A stretch of 64,000 nucleotides of DNA from Jeotgalicoccus halotolerans (GTDB lineage: Bacteria > Bacillota > Bacilli > Staphylococcales > Salinicoccaceae): positions 1 through 64,000 of the forward strand of contig NZ_QUMW01000001.1 in assembly GCF_003387165.1 (NCBI RefSeq), written 5' to 3'. Below are positions 52,718-61,777 of the stretch, piece by piece; positions within the stretch are counted from its first letter, which is position 1; every line of letters starts with the position of its first letter. Both the position numbers and the translations under genes were made by a program. The notes beneath the pieces are model-generated. The model saw only the letters and a list, made by a program, of their open reading frames with translations. It was not told the origin of the DNA and did no database searches.

Positions 52718-52972
52718 CCTTGCTCATTTTATCGTAGTTTTCATATTGCTGACGTGTATGTACAGGTTTCAAATGCGTTTCCCTATAAATATCGAATTAG
52801 TGACGCATATATTGCCTAAACTAATGTATTTTATCGTAGAATTCGCATTAGTGCAGCATGAATTTTGACAACTAATGCGTTTTTGTATTCATTTCACATT
52901 AGTTCCTCATTTTTCTCCGAGACTAATGCATTTCCCTCTAAATTACTGCATCATTGACATATATAATCCCTC
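52718..52972. repeat. Five tandem units of 51 bp, each a dyad
   Basis: Units begin at about 52718, 52769, 52820, 52871 and 52922. The best-preserved start is ACTAATG(C/T)(G/A)TTTT and the middle is CGCATTAGT, so each unit is itself an inverted repeat of about 33 bp. The block ATCGTAG recurs exactly 102 bp apart in units 1 and 3. No open frame is shared. It lies between codA and a convergent-strand terminator; see findings. Confidence 0.75.
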
Positions 52973-53016
52973 ATTCCTTAGGCTAGTGTGCTTTATTCCG
53001 GCTTTAAACAACAAAA

Positions 53017-53045
53017 AAGCGGAATCCCTGCTTAGGATTCCGCTT
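53017..53045 (-). terminator. Terminator of the GlsB-like gene
   Basis: AAGCGGAATCC and GGATTCCGCTT exact 11-bp arms, loop CTGCTTA-like, with TTTTTTGTT on the minus strand. Confidence 0.8.
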
Positions 53046-53062
53046 CAATTCAAATTATTTAC

Positions 53063-53323
53063 TTATGCTCTTTTGTTGCCTTTAAACATTCCAAAAATGA
53101 ATGATACAACAAGAATTAAAATAATCGCTCCGGCGAGTGTACCGATTATACTCATGCCGCCAATGGTAGGTCCAATATCTAAACCGAGTGCGTTACCGAT
53201 TGAAGCACCGATGATACCCGCTAAAATGTTACCAATAATACCAAATGGAATATCTTTACTAATTATTGCTCCTGCTAGCCAGCCTAAAATACCGCCGACG
53301 ATAATTGTCCATAACCAACCCAT
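53063..53323 (-). CDS. GlsB/YeaQ/YmgE family stress membrane protein
   Basis: 86 residues, ATG after TAGGAGGTAATAA. Three glycine-rich hydrophobic helices with G-W-L-x-G and NILAGIIGASIGNALGLD, typical of this transglycosylase-associated family, and a basic C-terminus FKGNKRA. Usually induced by envelope or acid stress in other bacteria; precise role unknown. Its own terminator lies just downstream. Confidence 0.9.
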   Translation of the reverse strand: MGWLWTIIVGGILGWLAGAIISKDIPFGIIGNILAGIIGASIGNALGLDIGPTIGGMSIIGTLAGAIILILVVSFIFGMFKGNKRA

Positions 53324-53412
53324 TTTTATTACCTCCTAAAATTTATAAATACGATGTTCTACTAGAATACATTGCCTGTTTCAGGAGGACGTAAACATTC
53401 CGGACACAATTT

Positions 53413-54597
53413 TTATATAATTTTCCGGGTGCTTCTTAAGATAAAGAACAGTAACAGGGACAGTGCGCCGCTTCCCGCACTGATCCAGTATATCGAACTG
53501 TAGTCTGCATATTGCGCAACGAGCCCGAATGTAATGGCACCGAGACCGACACCTAAATCAAAAGCGGAAAAGTAGGTGGCATTCGCCATACCGCGTTTTC
53601 GAATCGGTGTGGAATTTATGGCAGAGGCCTGCAGAGCCGGCTGAACTGTCCCGAAACCGAGCCCGTAAAGAATCGCGCCGGCAAACAGATATACAGGACT
53701 GTTCAGGATGGCGAGCAGTGTGAGTCCTGAAATGATTAAAATAATTCCCGGTATAAAGACGATTGGCAAACCGCGCCGGTCGTAGATGCGCCCGGCAAAG
53801 AAGCGCGTCGTAACGAGAGCCAGGGCATAGAGTACGAAATAGATTTGAATATAATGGGACTGGAAGCCCTGCTGGAAAGTATAGGCAGGGAGAAAGGTCG
53901 CGATGCCCCCGAATGTAAATGTAATGAAAAATAAAAGTGCAGATGCAGGAAGTGCTCTTTTCTCAATGAAATTAAAACGCTCAGCAGTATCGGCGTCTTC
54001 CTGGATTTCAGAATCCGTCAGCGGTTCCGGCTTTACGTAGCGCACATTTAAGGCGAGGACTAAAGCAATCAGCGTGAGCGAGCCGCAAATAATGAACAAT
54101 GTTGAAAACGCGATGTGGTCCACTAAGAACAGCCCGAGCGCGGGACCGATGGCGAGCGCGAGATTACCGCTCAGTCCGAAAAATCCGAGACCTTCACCCC
54201 GGCGGTCTTTTGGCACCAGGTCAGATGCGATGGTGCCGGATGCGGTATTCGACAGTCCCCAGCCGACACCCTGAACAATCCGCACGATAACAAGAATTAA
54301 TATAGTTGTACTGATTGCAAGTGAGTACAGCGACAGGACGAGAATAGCAAGACCGATTAAAAATACAGGCGCCCGGCCTGTCGTATCCAAAAGTTTGCCG
54401 CCGAACGGACGGATTAAGAGTGCTGAGAAAGTGAAGATTCCGACGATGATGCCGACCCAGGTTTCATTTGAACCGATTTCCTGAACGTACAGCGGCAGTG
54501 TCGGGAGTGTCATTTGAAATGATGTAAAAATAAAAAAGTTCGCGATAACAATAATAATAAAATCTTTTGTCCAGATTCTGGACTTCTCCTTAGACAT
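53413..54597 (-). CDS. MFS transporter, DHA1-type
   Basis: 394 residues, ATG after GAAGGGTGAT. Twelve helices; loop 2-3 motif GGKLLDTTGRAPVF (G-x3-D-x2-G-R), RIVQGVGWG in helix 4, and LVPKDRRGEGLGFFG at the central loop. GFGTVQPALQASAINSTPIRKRGMANATYF occurs in the second half. Probably a small-molecule exporter of the YfmO/YceJ-like group; substrate unknown. Base composition is GC-richer than its neighbours. Confidence 0.88.
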   Translation of the reverse strand: MSKEKSRIWTKDFIIIVIANFFIFTSFQMTLPTLPLYVQEIGSNETWVGIIVGIFTFSALLIRPFGGKLLDTTGRAPVFLIGLAILVLSLYSLAISTTILILVIVRIVQGVGWGLSNTASGTIASDLVPKDRRGEGLGFFGLSGNLALAIGPALGLFLVDHIAFSTLFIICGSLTLIALVLALNVRYVKPEPLTDSEIQEDADTAERFNFIEKRALPASALLFFITFTFGGIATFLPAYTFQQGFQSHYIQIYFVLYALALVTTRFFAGRIYDRRGLPIVFIPGIILIISGLTLLAILNSPVYLFAGAILYGLGFGTVQPALQASAINSTPIRKRGMANATYFSAFDLGVGLGAITFGLVAQYADYSSIYWISAGSGALSLLLFFILRSTRKII

Positions 54598-54751
54598 AGA
54601 TCACCCTTCTGACTAAATCACGATATTTATTTCTTTACTCTCAAGTCTACATGATAGGCGTCCGGTTTTCATCCTCCTCTGTACCTATTGTGTTATTGAA
54701 ATTGAATTGTATATGATATTATTAAATAAATTACATGCAGGGAGAAGACCA

Positions 54752-55354
54752 GTGAATTTATTAATGATAGACAATTACGATTCATTTACATATAATCTCG
54801 TTCATTATATTGAAGGCAATCCATATAAAGCCGGTATTAAAGTAGTGACGCCGGACCAGCTGAACGATAAATTAATAGATGACTTCAATATTATCGGGCT
54901 GATTATTTCTCCGGGACCGTCACATCCAGAAGACCGCCCGGAAGTCCTTCAATTTATCGAAAAATATTACAAAGAGCTGCCTGTCTTAGGCATCTGTCTC
55001 GGCCATCAGATGCTGTGGCATATGTTCGGCGGTGAAGTGTCGCGCGGTGAACGGCCGGTCCACGGTCATGTTTCGGATGTATATCACAACAAAGAAGGAT
55101 TGTACAAAGACCTCCCGTCACCTCTTGCCGGATGCCGCTATCATTCGTTAGCATGCTCCGGTGAACTCAGTGATTTTAACATTACCGGCCGCACAGAAGA
55201 CGGTATTAATATGGCCATCCAGCACAAACGCTATCCTATTTTCGGCGTCCAGTACCATCCTGAAGCGGTCTTGTCAGAACATGGCAGAGCGCAGCTCAAT
55301 AACTTTATACGAATTGCAGTGGAGGAAAGTCATGAGAGCACATACGAAGTTTAA
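54752..55354 (+). CDS. pabA: Aminodeoxychorismate synthase glutaminase subunit
   Basis: 200 residues from the GTG before NLLMIDNYDSFTYNLVHYIE (GGGAGAAG upstream). Triad glutaminase: nucleophile GICLGHQML (C at about 80), PGPSHPEDRP and the HPEAVLSEHG histidine with E. It supplies ammonia to PabB for 4-amino-4-deoxychorismate. It overlaps the following pabB-pabC gene by 23 bp, coupling their translation. A TrpG role is less likely because no trp genes are near. Confidence 0.9.
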   Translation: MNLLMIDNYDSFTYNLVHYIEGNPYKAGIKVVTPDQLNDKLIDDFNIIGLIISPGPSHPEDRPEVLQFIEKYYKELPVLGICLGHQMLWHMFGGEVSRGERPVHGHVSDVYHNKEGLYKDLPSPLAGCRYHSLACSGELSDFNITGRTEDGINMAIQHKRYPIFGVQYHPEAVLSEHGRAQLNNFIRIAVEESHESTYEV

Positions 55355-57011
55355 GAAAAACGGCACGGTTGAAAACCTGTATTTTATAAATCCAGTGACA
55401 GTCATGACGAACAGCCTGCCGTTTGAAACTGCTTTAAATAAAGCGGAGCAGTACCAGAAAGATGGCTACTACGCGGTTATTGCTGTCACTTATGAAAAAG
55501 ACGAGTACTTTATCGGTATTTACGATAAAACAGTGTCGTACGCTGAATTTTTAAACGGCAGGAAACCAGAAAGTTATCAGATGAGCGCACCCCGTCTCAG
55601 TGAAACACGGGAGGAAATTGAAAATAATATAGAAGAAGTCAGGAATTACACCCTCGACGGTCATACGTATCAGGTGAACTATACAACACGTCTGTACGGA
55701 GATTTTACCGGCGACAGCCACCAGCTGTTTTTAAAATTAAGCAGTCAAAACAACGGCGACTATGCGATGTATCTCGATTATAAGGATAAAAAAATCGTCA
55801 GCCTGTCCCCGGAACTGTTTTTTGAAATGGATGCCGGCCGCAAAATTTCAACGAAGCCTATGAAAGGTACCGCACCGAGGTTTGAAGATCCGGCAGAAGA
55901 TAAAAAAAGCTATGAATTTTTAAGACATTCTAAAAAAGATCAGGCGGAGAACGTTATGATTGTGGATCTCTTAAGAAACGATATTTCTAAAATCGCGAAG
56001 CCTGATTCGGTCAGGGCGGCAAAATTATTTACGATTGAAAGATATCAGACTGTCTACCAGATGATTTCAACGGTGGAAGCTGATGTCAGGGATGACATCA
56101 CGTTAAATGATGCATTTGATGCGCTGTTTCCGTGCGGATCGATCACCGGTGCGCCGAAACAGATGACGATGCGCCTGATTGAGAGCTTAGAGAAGACACC
56201 GCGCGGTTTTTACTGCGGCACGCTCGGCCTTCTGTATCCGGATTACTCATGTGTCTTCAACGTGCCGATCCGCACGCTGACGATTACCGGCGAGCGTTAT
56301 ATATACGGTGCAGGCGGCGGCATTACCTACGATTCGAAGGCTTCTTCTGAATTCGAGGAAATACTGCATAAAACGTCATTTCTGAAGCAGGGACAGTACG
56401 AGCTCATCGAAACGATGCGGCTTGAAAATGGAACTGTTAAGCGGCTGGATTACCACGCTGCCCGTCTTAAGAGCAGTGCCGGGCATTTTAATTTTGAACA
56501 GCCTGATTTTAAGGCAGCAATCGCAGCTTATATAGAAGAAAATAAACTGAATCAAGGAACATTTAAACTCCGGGCAGTACTTTCTGCGGCAGGGCAGTTA
56601 AAAATCAGCCATGACCCTCTCGCCCCTGACAGCGAGCCGCTGACGGCAGTGTTTTCTGCAGCGCCGATTCAGGGCGCGCCGGATTTTATCGCGCATAAAA
56701 CGACGGTCAGACATCAGTACAGCGGGAAAACAAATGATTCTGAAGTCATTTTATATTATAATGATAACTTAGATATTACTGAGTTTAATATCGGCAGTAT
56801 AGTGGTTAAAGAAGCGAGGGAGTATTACACGCCTCCGGTCTCCGCCGGCATCCTTCCGGGTGTGATGAGACAGTCTTTAATTGATGAAGGTGTAATTACG
56901 GAACAGAACATACCGATGAATACTCTCTGTCATAAGTACGATTCAGGGCAAATTGACTTATTCATGATAAACAGTGCGCGGGAATGGGTGGCAATCAAAC
57001 TCGCGGAATGA
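55332..57011 (+). CDS. pabB: PabB-PabC fusion: aminodeoxychorismate synthase and lyase
   Basis: 559 residues, ATG after GTGGAGGAAAG. N-terminal half: chorismate-utilising domain with SPELFF, TKPMKGTAPR, QAENVMIVDLLRND, FPCGSITGAPKQM and YCGTLG motifs (PabB). C-terminal part (about 355-559): a fold type IV PLP enzyme with ETMRLENG, RLDYHAARLKSSA and VSAGILPGVMRQSLI (ADC lyase, PabC). Both steps from chorismate to p-aminobenzoate are thus in one protein, with PabA before it. The lyase lysine could not be unambiguously placed by eye. Folate pathway. Confidence 0.9.
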   Translation: MRAHTKFKKNGTVENLYFINPVTVMTNSLPFETALNKAEQYQKDGYYAVIAVTYEKDEYFIGIYDKTVSYAEFLNGRKPESYQMSAPRLSETREEIENNIEEVRNYTLDGHTYQVNYTTRLYGDFTGDSHQLFLKLSSQNNGDYAMYLDYKDKKIVSLSPELFFEMDAGRKISTKPMKGTAPRFEDPAEDKKSYEFLRHSKKDQAENVMIVDLLRNDISKIAKPDSVRAAKLFTIERYQTVYQMISTVEADVRDDITLNDAFDALFPCGSITGAPKQMTMRLIESLEKTPRGFYCGTLGLLYPDYSCVFNVPIRTLTITGERYIYGAGGGITYDSKASSEFEEILHKTSFLKQGQYELIETMRLENGTVKRLDYHAARLKSSAGHFNFEQPDFKAAIAAYIEENKLNQGTFKLRAVLSAAGQLKISHDPLAPDSEPLTAVFSAAPIQGAPDFIAHKTTVRHQYSGKTNDSEVILYYNDNLDITEFNIGSIVVKEAREYYTPPVSAGILPGVMRQSLIDEGVITEQNIPMNTLCHKYDSGQIDLFMINSAREWVAIKLAE

Positions 57012-57019
57012 GGTGGCTT

Positions 57020-57226
57020 ATGTTTACATTAATTTTAATATTACTTATTGTTGCAATCGTTGTACTGACGCACTTTATCGTCACGTACCTCTTTAGAAAT
57101 GACGTTAAGATCGTTGGAATCACAATCGGTTTCGCCGGCGTCATTCTTGCAATAATTGTTTTTGGCATTGCTATGGGCAGCTTTACGGAATACGTTGCCG
57201 GTGAACTGGAATTCTTTTACCGATAA
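57020..57226 (+). CDS. Small membrane protein in the pab operon
   Basis: 68 residues from the ATG 4 bp after GAGGTGG (8 bp past the pabB stop). Two helices (about 1-22, 32-54), with YLFRND between. No family recognised. Tight spacing to pabB and the following gene suggests one transcript. Confidence 0.6.
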   Translation: MFTLILILLIVAIVVLTHFIVTYLFRNDVKIVGITIGFAGVILAIIVFGIAMGSFTEYVAGELEFFYR

Positions 57227-57239
57227 GAGGAGTGGACTC

Positions 57240-57497
57240 ATGATTTTTGCAAATGGAGATAAAATAATTACCTATCAGGAAGATGCATCAGTAATTAAAA
57301 ATATTAAAGCGCAGTACGACAAGAATGGACTGCACATCGAGAACCCATACATTGGGGAAGTGGCATTTACAAAAAATACAGTCAGTTTTTACTATGATCC
57401 GGTTGTAGTAATGGAAAATGAGAATACGATTGAACCGGCATCCTATATCATTTCCATAGTAGAACCTGTGCTTGACAGTGTAAGCGGAGGTAAATAA
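57240..57497 (+). CDS. Small hypothetical protein before the PxpC-like gene
   Basis: 85 residues, ATG after AAGAGGAGTGG. A beta-rich soluble protein (FANGDKIITYQEDA, YIGEVAFTKNTVSFYYDPVVV) with no membrane segment. It directly precedes the PxpC-like gene by 1 bp, so they are coupled. In many genomes PxpB occupies this position, but this product is much too short and shows no PxpB motif. Function unknown. Confidence 0.65.
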   Translation: MIFANGDKIITYQEDASVIKNIKAQYDKNGLHIENPYIGEVAFTKNTVSFYYDPVVVMENENTIEPASYIISIVEPVLDSVSGGK

Positions 57498-57498
57498 G

Positions 57499-58446
57499 AT
57501 GAGCTTAATTATACAGGAAGGCGGCCTGTTAACGATTCTGCAGACCGTTGACAAACATACTGATAACAATCAGAAAAATAATGAATACAACGGAGCGGTT
57601 GACAGTCTGTCGCCGATGCTGGCAAATAAGCTGGTCGGTAATGACGTCCATGAACCAACGCTTGAAATGTCGGGGCAGCCTGCGGTCATTCAGTTTACCG
57701 AACCGACAATTATCGCTTATTCAGGCGGGGATTTTAACGGCAGGGTCAGCGAAGATGACATTCAGCCGAACCGTATTTATCACGTGGACCGGGGAGACGT
57801 TTTATCGTTCCAGGAATCGACCCGCGGCAATAGACTGTATCTTGCTGTTGCCGGCGGTATTGCTGTTGAGAAATCAAATGTGCTGAAATCTGGAGACGAA
57901 ATCATTATGCGACGCAACTATACGGCACTGCATGATGAGATTTTCCATATGATGAGCAACAAGCGGAAAGTCAGCTGGGGTATTGGCGTGTATTCTCTCG
58001 TCGAAGTTTATTTATCCGACACTTATCATATCGTCAAGCGTCCGGATGTGCCGGATGAAGTATATGAGAAACTCGAAGAACGCGAATACACGGTAACTAA
58101 AGAAGAAAACCGTATTCAGCTGTCGGTCGAAGGCCAGAAAATTGATTTTGCCGGCACTGACTGTGTCAATCTGGGGGTGCTCGGCGGAGTGTATCTTGCA
58201 AACAATCTGCCGGCGATTGCGCTGAATGATTTTAGCTCGGAGACCGAATTGACACATATCGGAACGATTCCAAGCTATCATATGCACAAACTCGGACAAA
58301 AACGCCGAGGTTCTAAAATTAAATTTAAAGCAATTGATGCAAGTGACGCGCACGCGGAAGCTTATGGACATTACTTATGGGTAAACAGTCTCTTTAAAGC
58401 TATCGATTATAAAATCTCAAAAGAACTCGTAAAAGAGAAAATGTAA
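57499..58446 (+). CDS. PxpC/KipA-like carboxyltransferase-domain protein, without partner
   Basis: 315 residues, ATG after GCGGAGGTAAATAAG. Family 2 of the urea-amidolyase/KipA fold: EGGLLTILQTVDK at the start, ANKLVGND, PNRIYHVDRGDVLSF, NRLYLAVAGGIAVE and GVLGGVYLANN. Known members are the second subunit of 5-oxoprolinase (PxpBC) or the antikinase KipA. No pxpA or pxpB is near, and the highly conserved G-N-x3-E-M region is less well kept, so a divergent role is possible. A terminator follows. Confidence 0.8.
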   Translation: MSLIIQEGGLLTILQTVDKHTDNNQKNNEYNGAVDSLSPMLANKLVGNDVHEPTLEMSGQPAVIQFTEPTIIAYSGGDFNGRVSEDDIQPNRIYHVDRGDVLSFQESTRGNRLYLAVAGGIAVEKSNVLKSGDEIIMRRNYTALHDEIFHMMSNKRKVSWGIGVYSLVEVYLSDTYHIVKRPDVPDEVYEKLEEREYTVTKEENRIQLSVEGQKIDFAGTDCVNLGVLGGVYLANNLPAIALNDFSSETELTHIGTIPSYHMHKLGQKRRGSKIKFKAIDASDAHAEAYGHYLWVNSLFKAIDYKISKELVKEKM

Positions 58447-58464
58447 AAAAATATATTTATTAAA

Positions 58465-58517
58465 AATCTCCTGTTAATGCAGTCACTTTCTGGTGAAATG
58501 CAGCAGGAGATTTTTTT
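58465..58517 (+). terminator. Terminator of the pab/PxpC unit
   Basis: AATCTCCTG and CAGGAGATT arms, with further inner pairing CTG-CAG, followed by TTTTTTT. Confidence 0.75.
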
Positions 58518-58564
58518 AACAGAATTATTAATACAAAATGCAACAAAATTTCAGCAAAATAATG

Positions 58565-58570
58565 TATAAT
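58565..58570 (+). promoter_or_regulatory. Candidate -10 element of recQ
   Basis: TATAAT 52 bp before the recQ ATG; no convincing -35 at 17 bp, AT-rich region upstream. Confidence 0.4.
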
Positions 58571-58621
58571 ATAGCAGATAAATTATATAAGAACGACATA
58601 TAAATGTAGGAATGATATTTT

Positions 58622-60406
58622 ATGGAAGCCATCTTAAAAAGATATTTTGGGTATGAAAAATTCAGACACGGCCAGCAGGAAATTATTGAAAACATTTTAG
58701 CAGGACAAAATGCGCTCGGTATTTTACCGACAGGGTCTGGGAAATCGCTGTGCTATCAGATTCCGGGACTGATGTTCGAAGGCACAACGCTTGTTATTTC
58801 ACCGCTGATCTCTTTAATGCAGGATCAGGTGGATTCGCTGAAACGCCGAGGCATCAGCGCCGAATGCATTAACTCCACGATGTCAAAGCGGGATTTAAAT
58901 GATGTCATGGGCCGCCTCGTGCGCGGAGAACTGCAGTTTTTATATGTCGCGCCGGAGCGTTTTAATAATGAAGCGTTTAAAACAGCTGTCCGCCATGCAG
59001 AAATACCGTTTGTTGCCTTTGATGAGGCTCACTGTATCTCAAAATGGGGACATGACTTCAGACCAAGCTATCAGAGTATTATCGCTGAGCTGAAGTTACT
59101 GCTGCCTGACGTGCAGATTATTGCGGTAACAGCAACAGCAACTGAAGAAGTTGAAGAAAACATTCAGGAACTGCTCAATATTAAAAACAATGCGGTCTTT
59201 AAGACAAGTGTAAAACGTGAGAACTTAAAACTGTCGGTAAACGGCACTTATCAGCGCGAACAGTTTATTTTATCTTATATACAGGAAAGACTGGGGAAGT
59301 CGGGTATTATTTACGTATCAACACGGGCTGAAGTCGAAAAGCTGTCGACTTATTTGACAGATAATAAGATTGAGAATGTAATTTACCACGGCGGACTCGG
59401 CAAAAAAGAAAGAAATGACAACCAGCAGAAATTCGTGTCCGATGAAGTGAAAATTGTTATCGCGACGAACGCTTTTGGTATGGGGATTGATAAGCCGGAT
59501 ATCCGCTACATTATTCACTTTAACTTACCGGGCGACCTTGAGAGCTACTACCAGGAAATAGGACGTGCAGGACGCGACGGGCTCCCGAGTGACTGTATAC
59601 TGCTGTCGACGCAGCGCGATGTGAATTTGCAGCAGTTCTTTATCGACCGGGCGACTGCTTCTGACCAGTATAAAGATCATATGCGTGAAAAACTGGACCT
59701 CATGCTGCAGTATAATAAAACGAGTAAATGCCTGAGCAGTTTTATCGTTAAATATTTCAACCGCAACGAGTACGTTGAAGCGTGCGGCCAGTGTTCGAGC
59801 TGTCTGTCGGATGAACGGACCGAACCGATGACGACAGAAGCCCGTCTTATACTGGAGCTGATTCGGGATGCCGACGGCCAGTTGTCGAAAGAACTCGTAA
59901 TTCAGGTTCTCCGCGGCGAAAGTGCAGATAATATCATGGCACGGGGTCTCGATTCGCAAGAAAGCTTCGGTGTGCTGGACTCATACCGCACGAGCGAGGT
60001 AAACCATCTTGTCGAGGAGCTTATCATGCGCGGCTATGTACATTATGCCGGCCATAAAATGTACCTCGTTGAAAAGAGCCTTGATATTCTCGACCGTAAA
60101 GTGAAACTGTACACAGTGCCGTACCGGAAACACTACAACGAAAGAGTTGACGTTTCGACGGACTCATCGCCAAACGAAATTTTATACGATAAACTGCTCG
60201 ATACCCGTAAAGGGCTTGCAGATAAGTATAAGCTGGATGAAGATGCGATATTTACTGATCAGATACTGAAAGAATTCGCGAAAAAGATGCCGCAGACTAA
60301 ACAGGATATGATGCATATTCAGGGTGTCGGCAACTACAAATTGAAACACTACTGTCCGTACTTTTTGGAAGAGATCCAGCAGCACGGCGGCAAGAAAAGC
60401 ATATAG
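58622..60406 (+). CDS. recQ: ATP-dependent DNA helicase RecQ
   Basis: 594 residues: helicase domain with Walker A LPTGSGKS (36-42), FDEAHCISKWGHDFRP (134-150), SATA-type ITAVTATAT and the RAGRDG arginine motif; RQC zinc site with C388, C391, C394; and an HRDC-like C-terminus (about 515-590). Unwinds branched DNA in recombination repair. Full length for the family. The ATG follows TAGGAATG. Two terminators frame it. Confidence 0.95.
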   Translation: MEAILKRYFGYEKFRHGQQEIIENILAGQNALGILPTGSGKSLCYQIPGLMFEGTTLVISPLISLMQDQVDSLKRRGISAECINSTMSKRDLNDVMGRLVRGELQFLYVAPERFNNEAFKTAVRHAEIPFVAFDEAHCISKWGHDFRPSYQSIIAELKLLLPDVQIIAVTATATEEVEENIQELLNIKNNAVFKTSVKRENLKLSVNGTYQREQFILSYIQERLGKSGIIYVSTRAEVEKLSTYLTDNKIENVIYHGGLGKKERNDNQQKFVSDEVKIVIATNAFGMGIDKPDIRYIIHFNLPGDLESYYQEIGRAGRDGLPSDCILLSTQRDVNLQQFFIDRATASDQYKDHMREKLDLMLQYNKTSKCLSSFIVKYFNRNEYVEACGQCSSCLSDERTEPMTTEARLILELIRDADGQLSKELVIQVLRGESADNIMARGLDSQESFGVLDSYRTSEVNHLVEELIMRGYVHYAGHKMYLVEKSLDILDRKVKLYTVPYRKHYNERVDVSTDSSPNEILYDKLLDTRKGLADKYKLDEDAIFTDQILKEFAKKMPQTKQDMMHIQGVGNYKLKHYCPYFLEEIQQHGGKKSI

Positions 60407-60422
60407 TGAAGGGGCTTTCTAA

Positions 60423-60452
60423 GCCGGGACATTAGGTCCCGGCATTTTTATT
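60423..60452 (+). terminator. Terminator of recQ
   Basis: GCCGGGAC and GTCCCGGC exact stem with a 4-base loop, followed by ATTTTTATTT. Confidence 0.85.
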
Positions 60453-60498
60453 TGAGGCTGGACTGGTGAATTGCCGGCTTTATTCAATTTAATAGAAC

Positions 60499-60624
60499 TT
60501 GAACGTTGTCGTTTTTTGGGCGAAGACGTTTAGACGGCATTGAATGTCTTGGTTCATTTGAACGACGACATCGAGACCGCTTTGAACGTCGTCGTTGACC
60601 CAAACGACGATGCCCGCACAAAAA
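60499..60624. repeat. Three tandem units of 41-42 bp, each a dyad
   Basis: Units start at about 60499, 60540 and 60582 with TTGAACG(T/C)(T/C)GTCGTT. Each also contains the complementary AACGACGA block, so every unit is an inverted repeat. The array is more GC-rich than the surrounding DNA and lies between the convergent recQ and DMT genes. No frame is shared. Confidence 0.7.
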
Positions 60625-60652
60625 AATCCCCGGATCGTATTGAACCGGGGAC
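60620..60652 (-). terminator. Terminator of the DMT transporter gene
   Basis: TCCCCGG and CCGGGGA arms with a run of seven T residues on the minus strand. Confidence 0.8.
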
Positions 60653-60669
60653 TTCACTAATTATTCAAA

Positions 60670-61554
60670 TCAAGATGCTCTGTTTTTCTTGCCGGTGACC
60701 TTTAGTTTTTTCGGGCGGTTTTTCATGTACATATAGTAGCTTGCCGCGAAAATAATAATATAGCCGAGAATCGACAGCGTGTCCGGAACTTCGTTAAAGA
60801 CGATAACACTGAACAGTGCTGTAAACAGTATCGTCGAATAGAAGAAGATGGATATTTCTTTTGCCGGCGCGAAACTGTAGGCAATCGTCAGTCCAAACTG
60901 GCCGACAGCTGCGAAAACACCTGACAGAATCAGCATCCAGAACTGATTCATCGTCATCGGTTCAAACTGGTAGATAAAGAACGGCAGGAGAGCGACAGTA
61001 GAGAAGAATGAAAAGTAAAATACTACTGTATAGAATTTCTCCCGGCTGCCTAAAACGCGGAGCACTGTATAAGCACCGGCTGCGAATATCGCACCGAGTA
61101 CTCCGATAAGCGCAAACATTGTATCGCTCGAAAATGATGGCTTAATAATAAAGATGGCACCAATCAGCGCGATGACGATTGAAATCAGCTGGAATCTCCT
61201 TATGTATTCTTTTAAAAATATGGCACAAAGTATTATAGTGAAGAACGGGCTGAGTTTATTTAAGATATCTGCATCGCTCAGGACCATCCGGTCAATAGTG
61301 AAGAAATTTAACAGCACACCGGCCAGGCCGAGCGCAGAACGCAGCAGCAGCCAGCCCTGGTTTTCACGTTTGCCGAACAAGCTTTCTCTGTAGTAGAGAA
61401 CGAGCGTAAGTGCAATCAGCATCGAGATGAAATTTCTGAAGAAAGTCTTTTGCACTGTAGGCAGATCTCCGGAATATTTTACAAAAAGGGACATCAGACT
61501 AAATCCGAGAGAAGAAATAATCAGTGCGATGATACCTTTTACAACATTATTCAT
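60670..61554 (-). CDS. DMT-superfamily (EamA) transporter
   Basis: 294 residues from the ATG after TTGGAGTG. Ten hydrophobic helices in two EamA repeats. The first repeat has PTVQKTFFRNFIS and the second KEISIFFYSTILFTALFSVIVFNEVPD, with the family's proline-containing E-x-P motif in both. A basic end (KNRPKKLKVTGKKNRAS) lies in the cytoplasm. Substrate unknown. A terminator follows at 60620. Confidence 0.9.
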   Translation of the reverse strand: MNNVVKGIIALIISSLGFSLMSLFVKYSGDLPTVQKTFFRNFISMLIALTLVLYYRESLFGKRENQGWLLLRSALGLAGVLLNFFTIDRMVLSDADILNKLSPFFTIILCAIFLKEYIRRFQLISIVIALIGAIFIIKPSFSSDTMFALIGVLGAIFAAGAYTVLRVLGSREKFYTVVFYFSFFSTVALLPFFIYQFEPMTMNQFWMLILSGVFAAVGQFGLTIAYSFAPAKEISIFFYSTILFTALFSVIVFNEVPDTLSILGYIIIFAASYYMYMKNRPKKLKVTGKKNRAS

Positions 61555-61777
61555 TAACAACACTCCAACTTGTTTTGTACAATAATTTCACGAATTTCAA
61601 CAAATAAAAAGGATGAAAATTTCGTTATATTTTTTATAAAAAAAATTCAATCATGCCATCACTTATCCACCGTGACTTCCGGCGTTTTCTCTCCATTTAT
61701 TTAGCGTGAAATTTTTAGAGAAGGCAGTTTTTTACATTGCTAATGGCAGTTTAATATGAGATTATAGAACATGTTCA

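Noticed and set aside
52718-52972. CRISPR array at the 51-bp repeats
   Set aside because: Units are degenerate along their whole length and there is no constant repeat alternating with unique spacers, nor any cas gene.
54954-55154. Minus-strand frame inside pabA
   Set aside because: Shadow of a well-supported coding sequence; no ribosome site.
60499-60624. STAR repeats of staphylococci
   Set aside because: The unit does not match the T-G-T-T-G-G-G-G-C-C-C core as I recall it and has a 41-42 bp dyad form instead.
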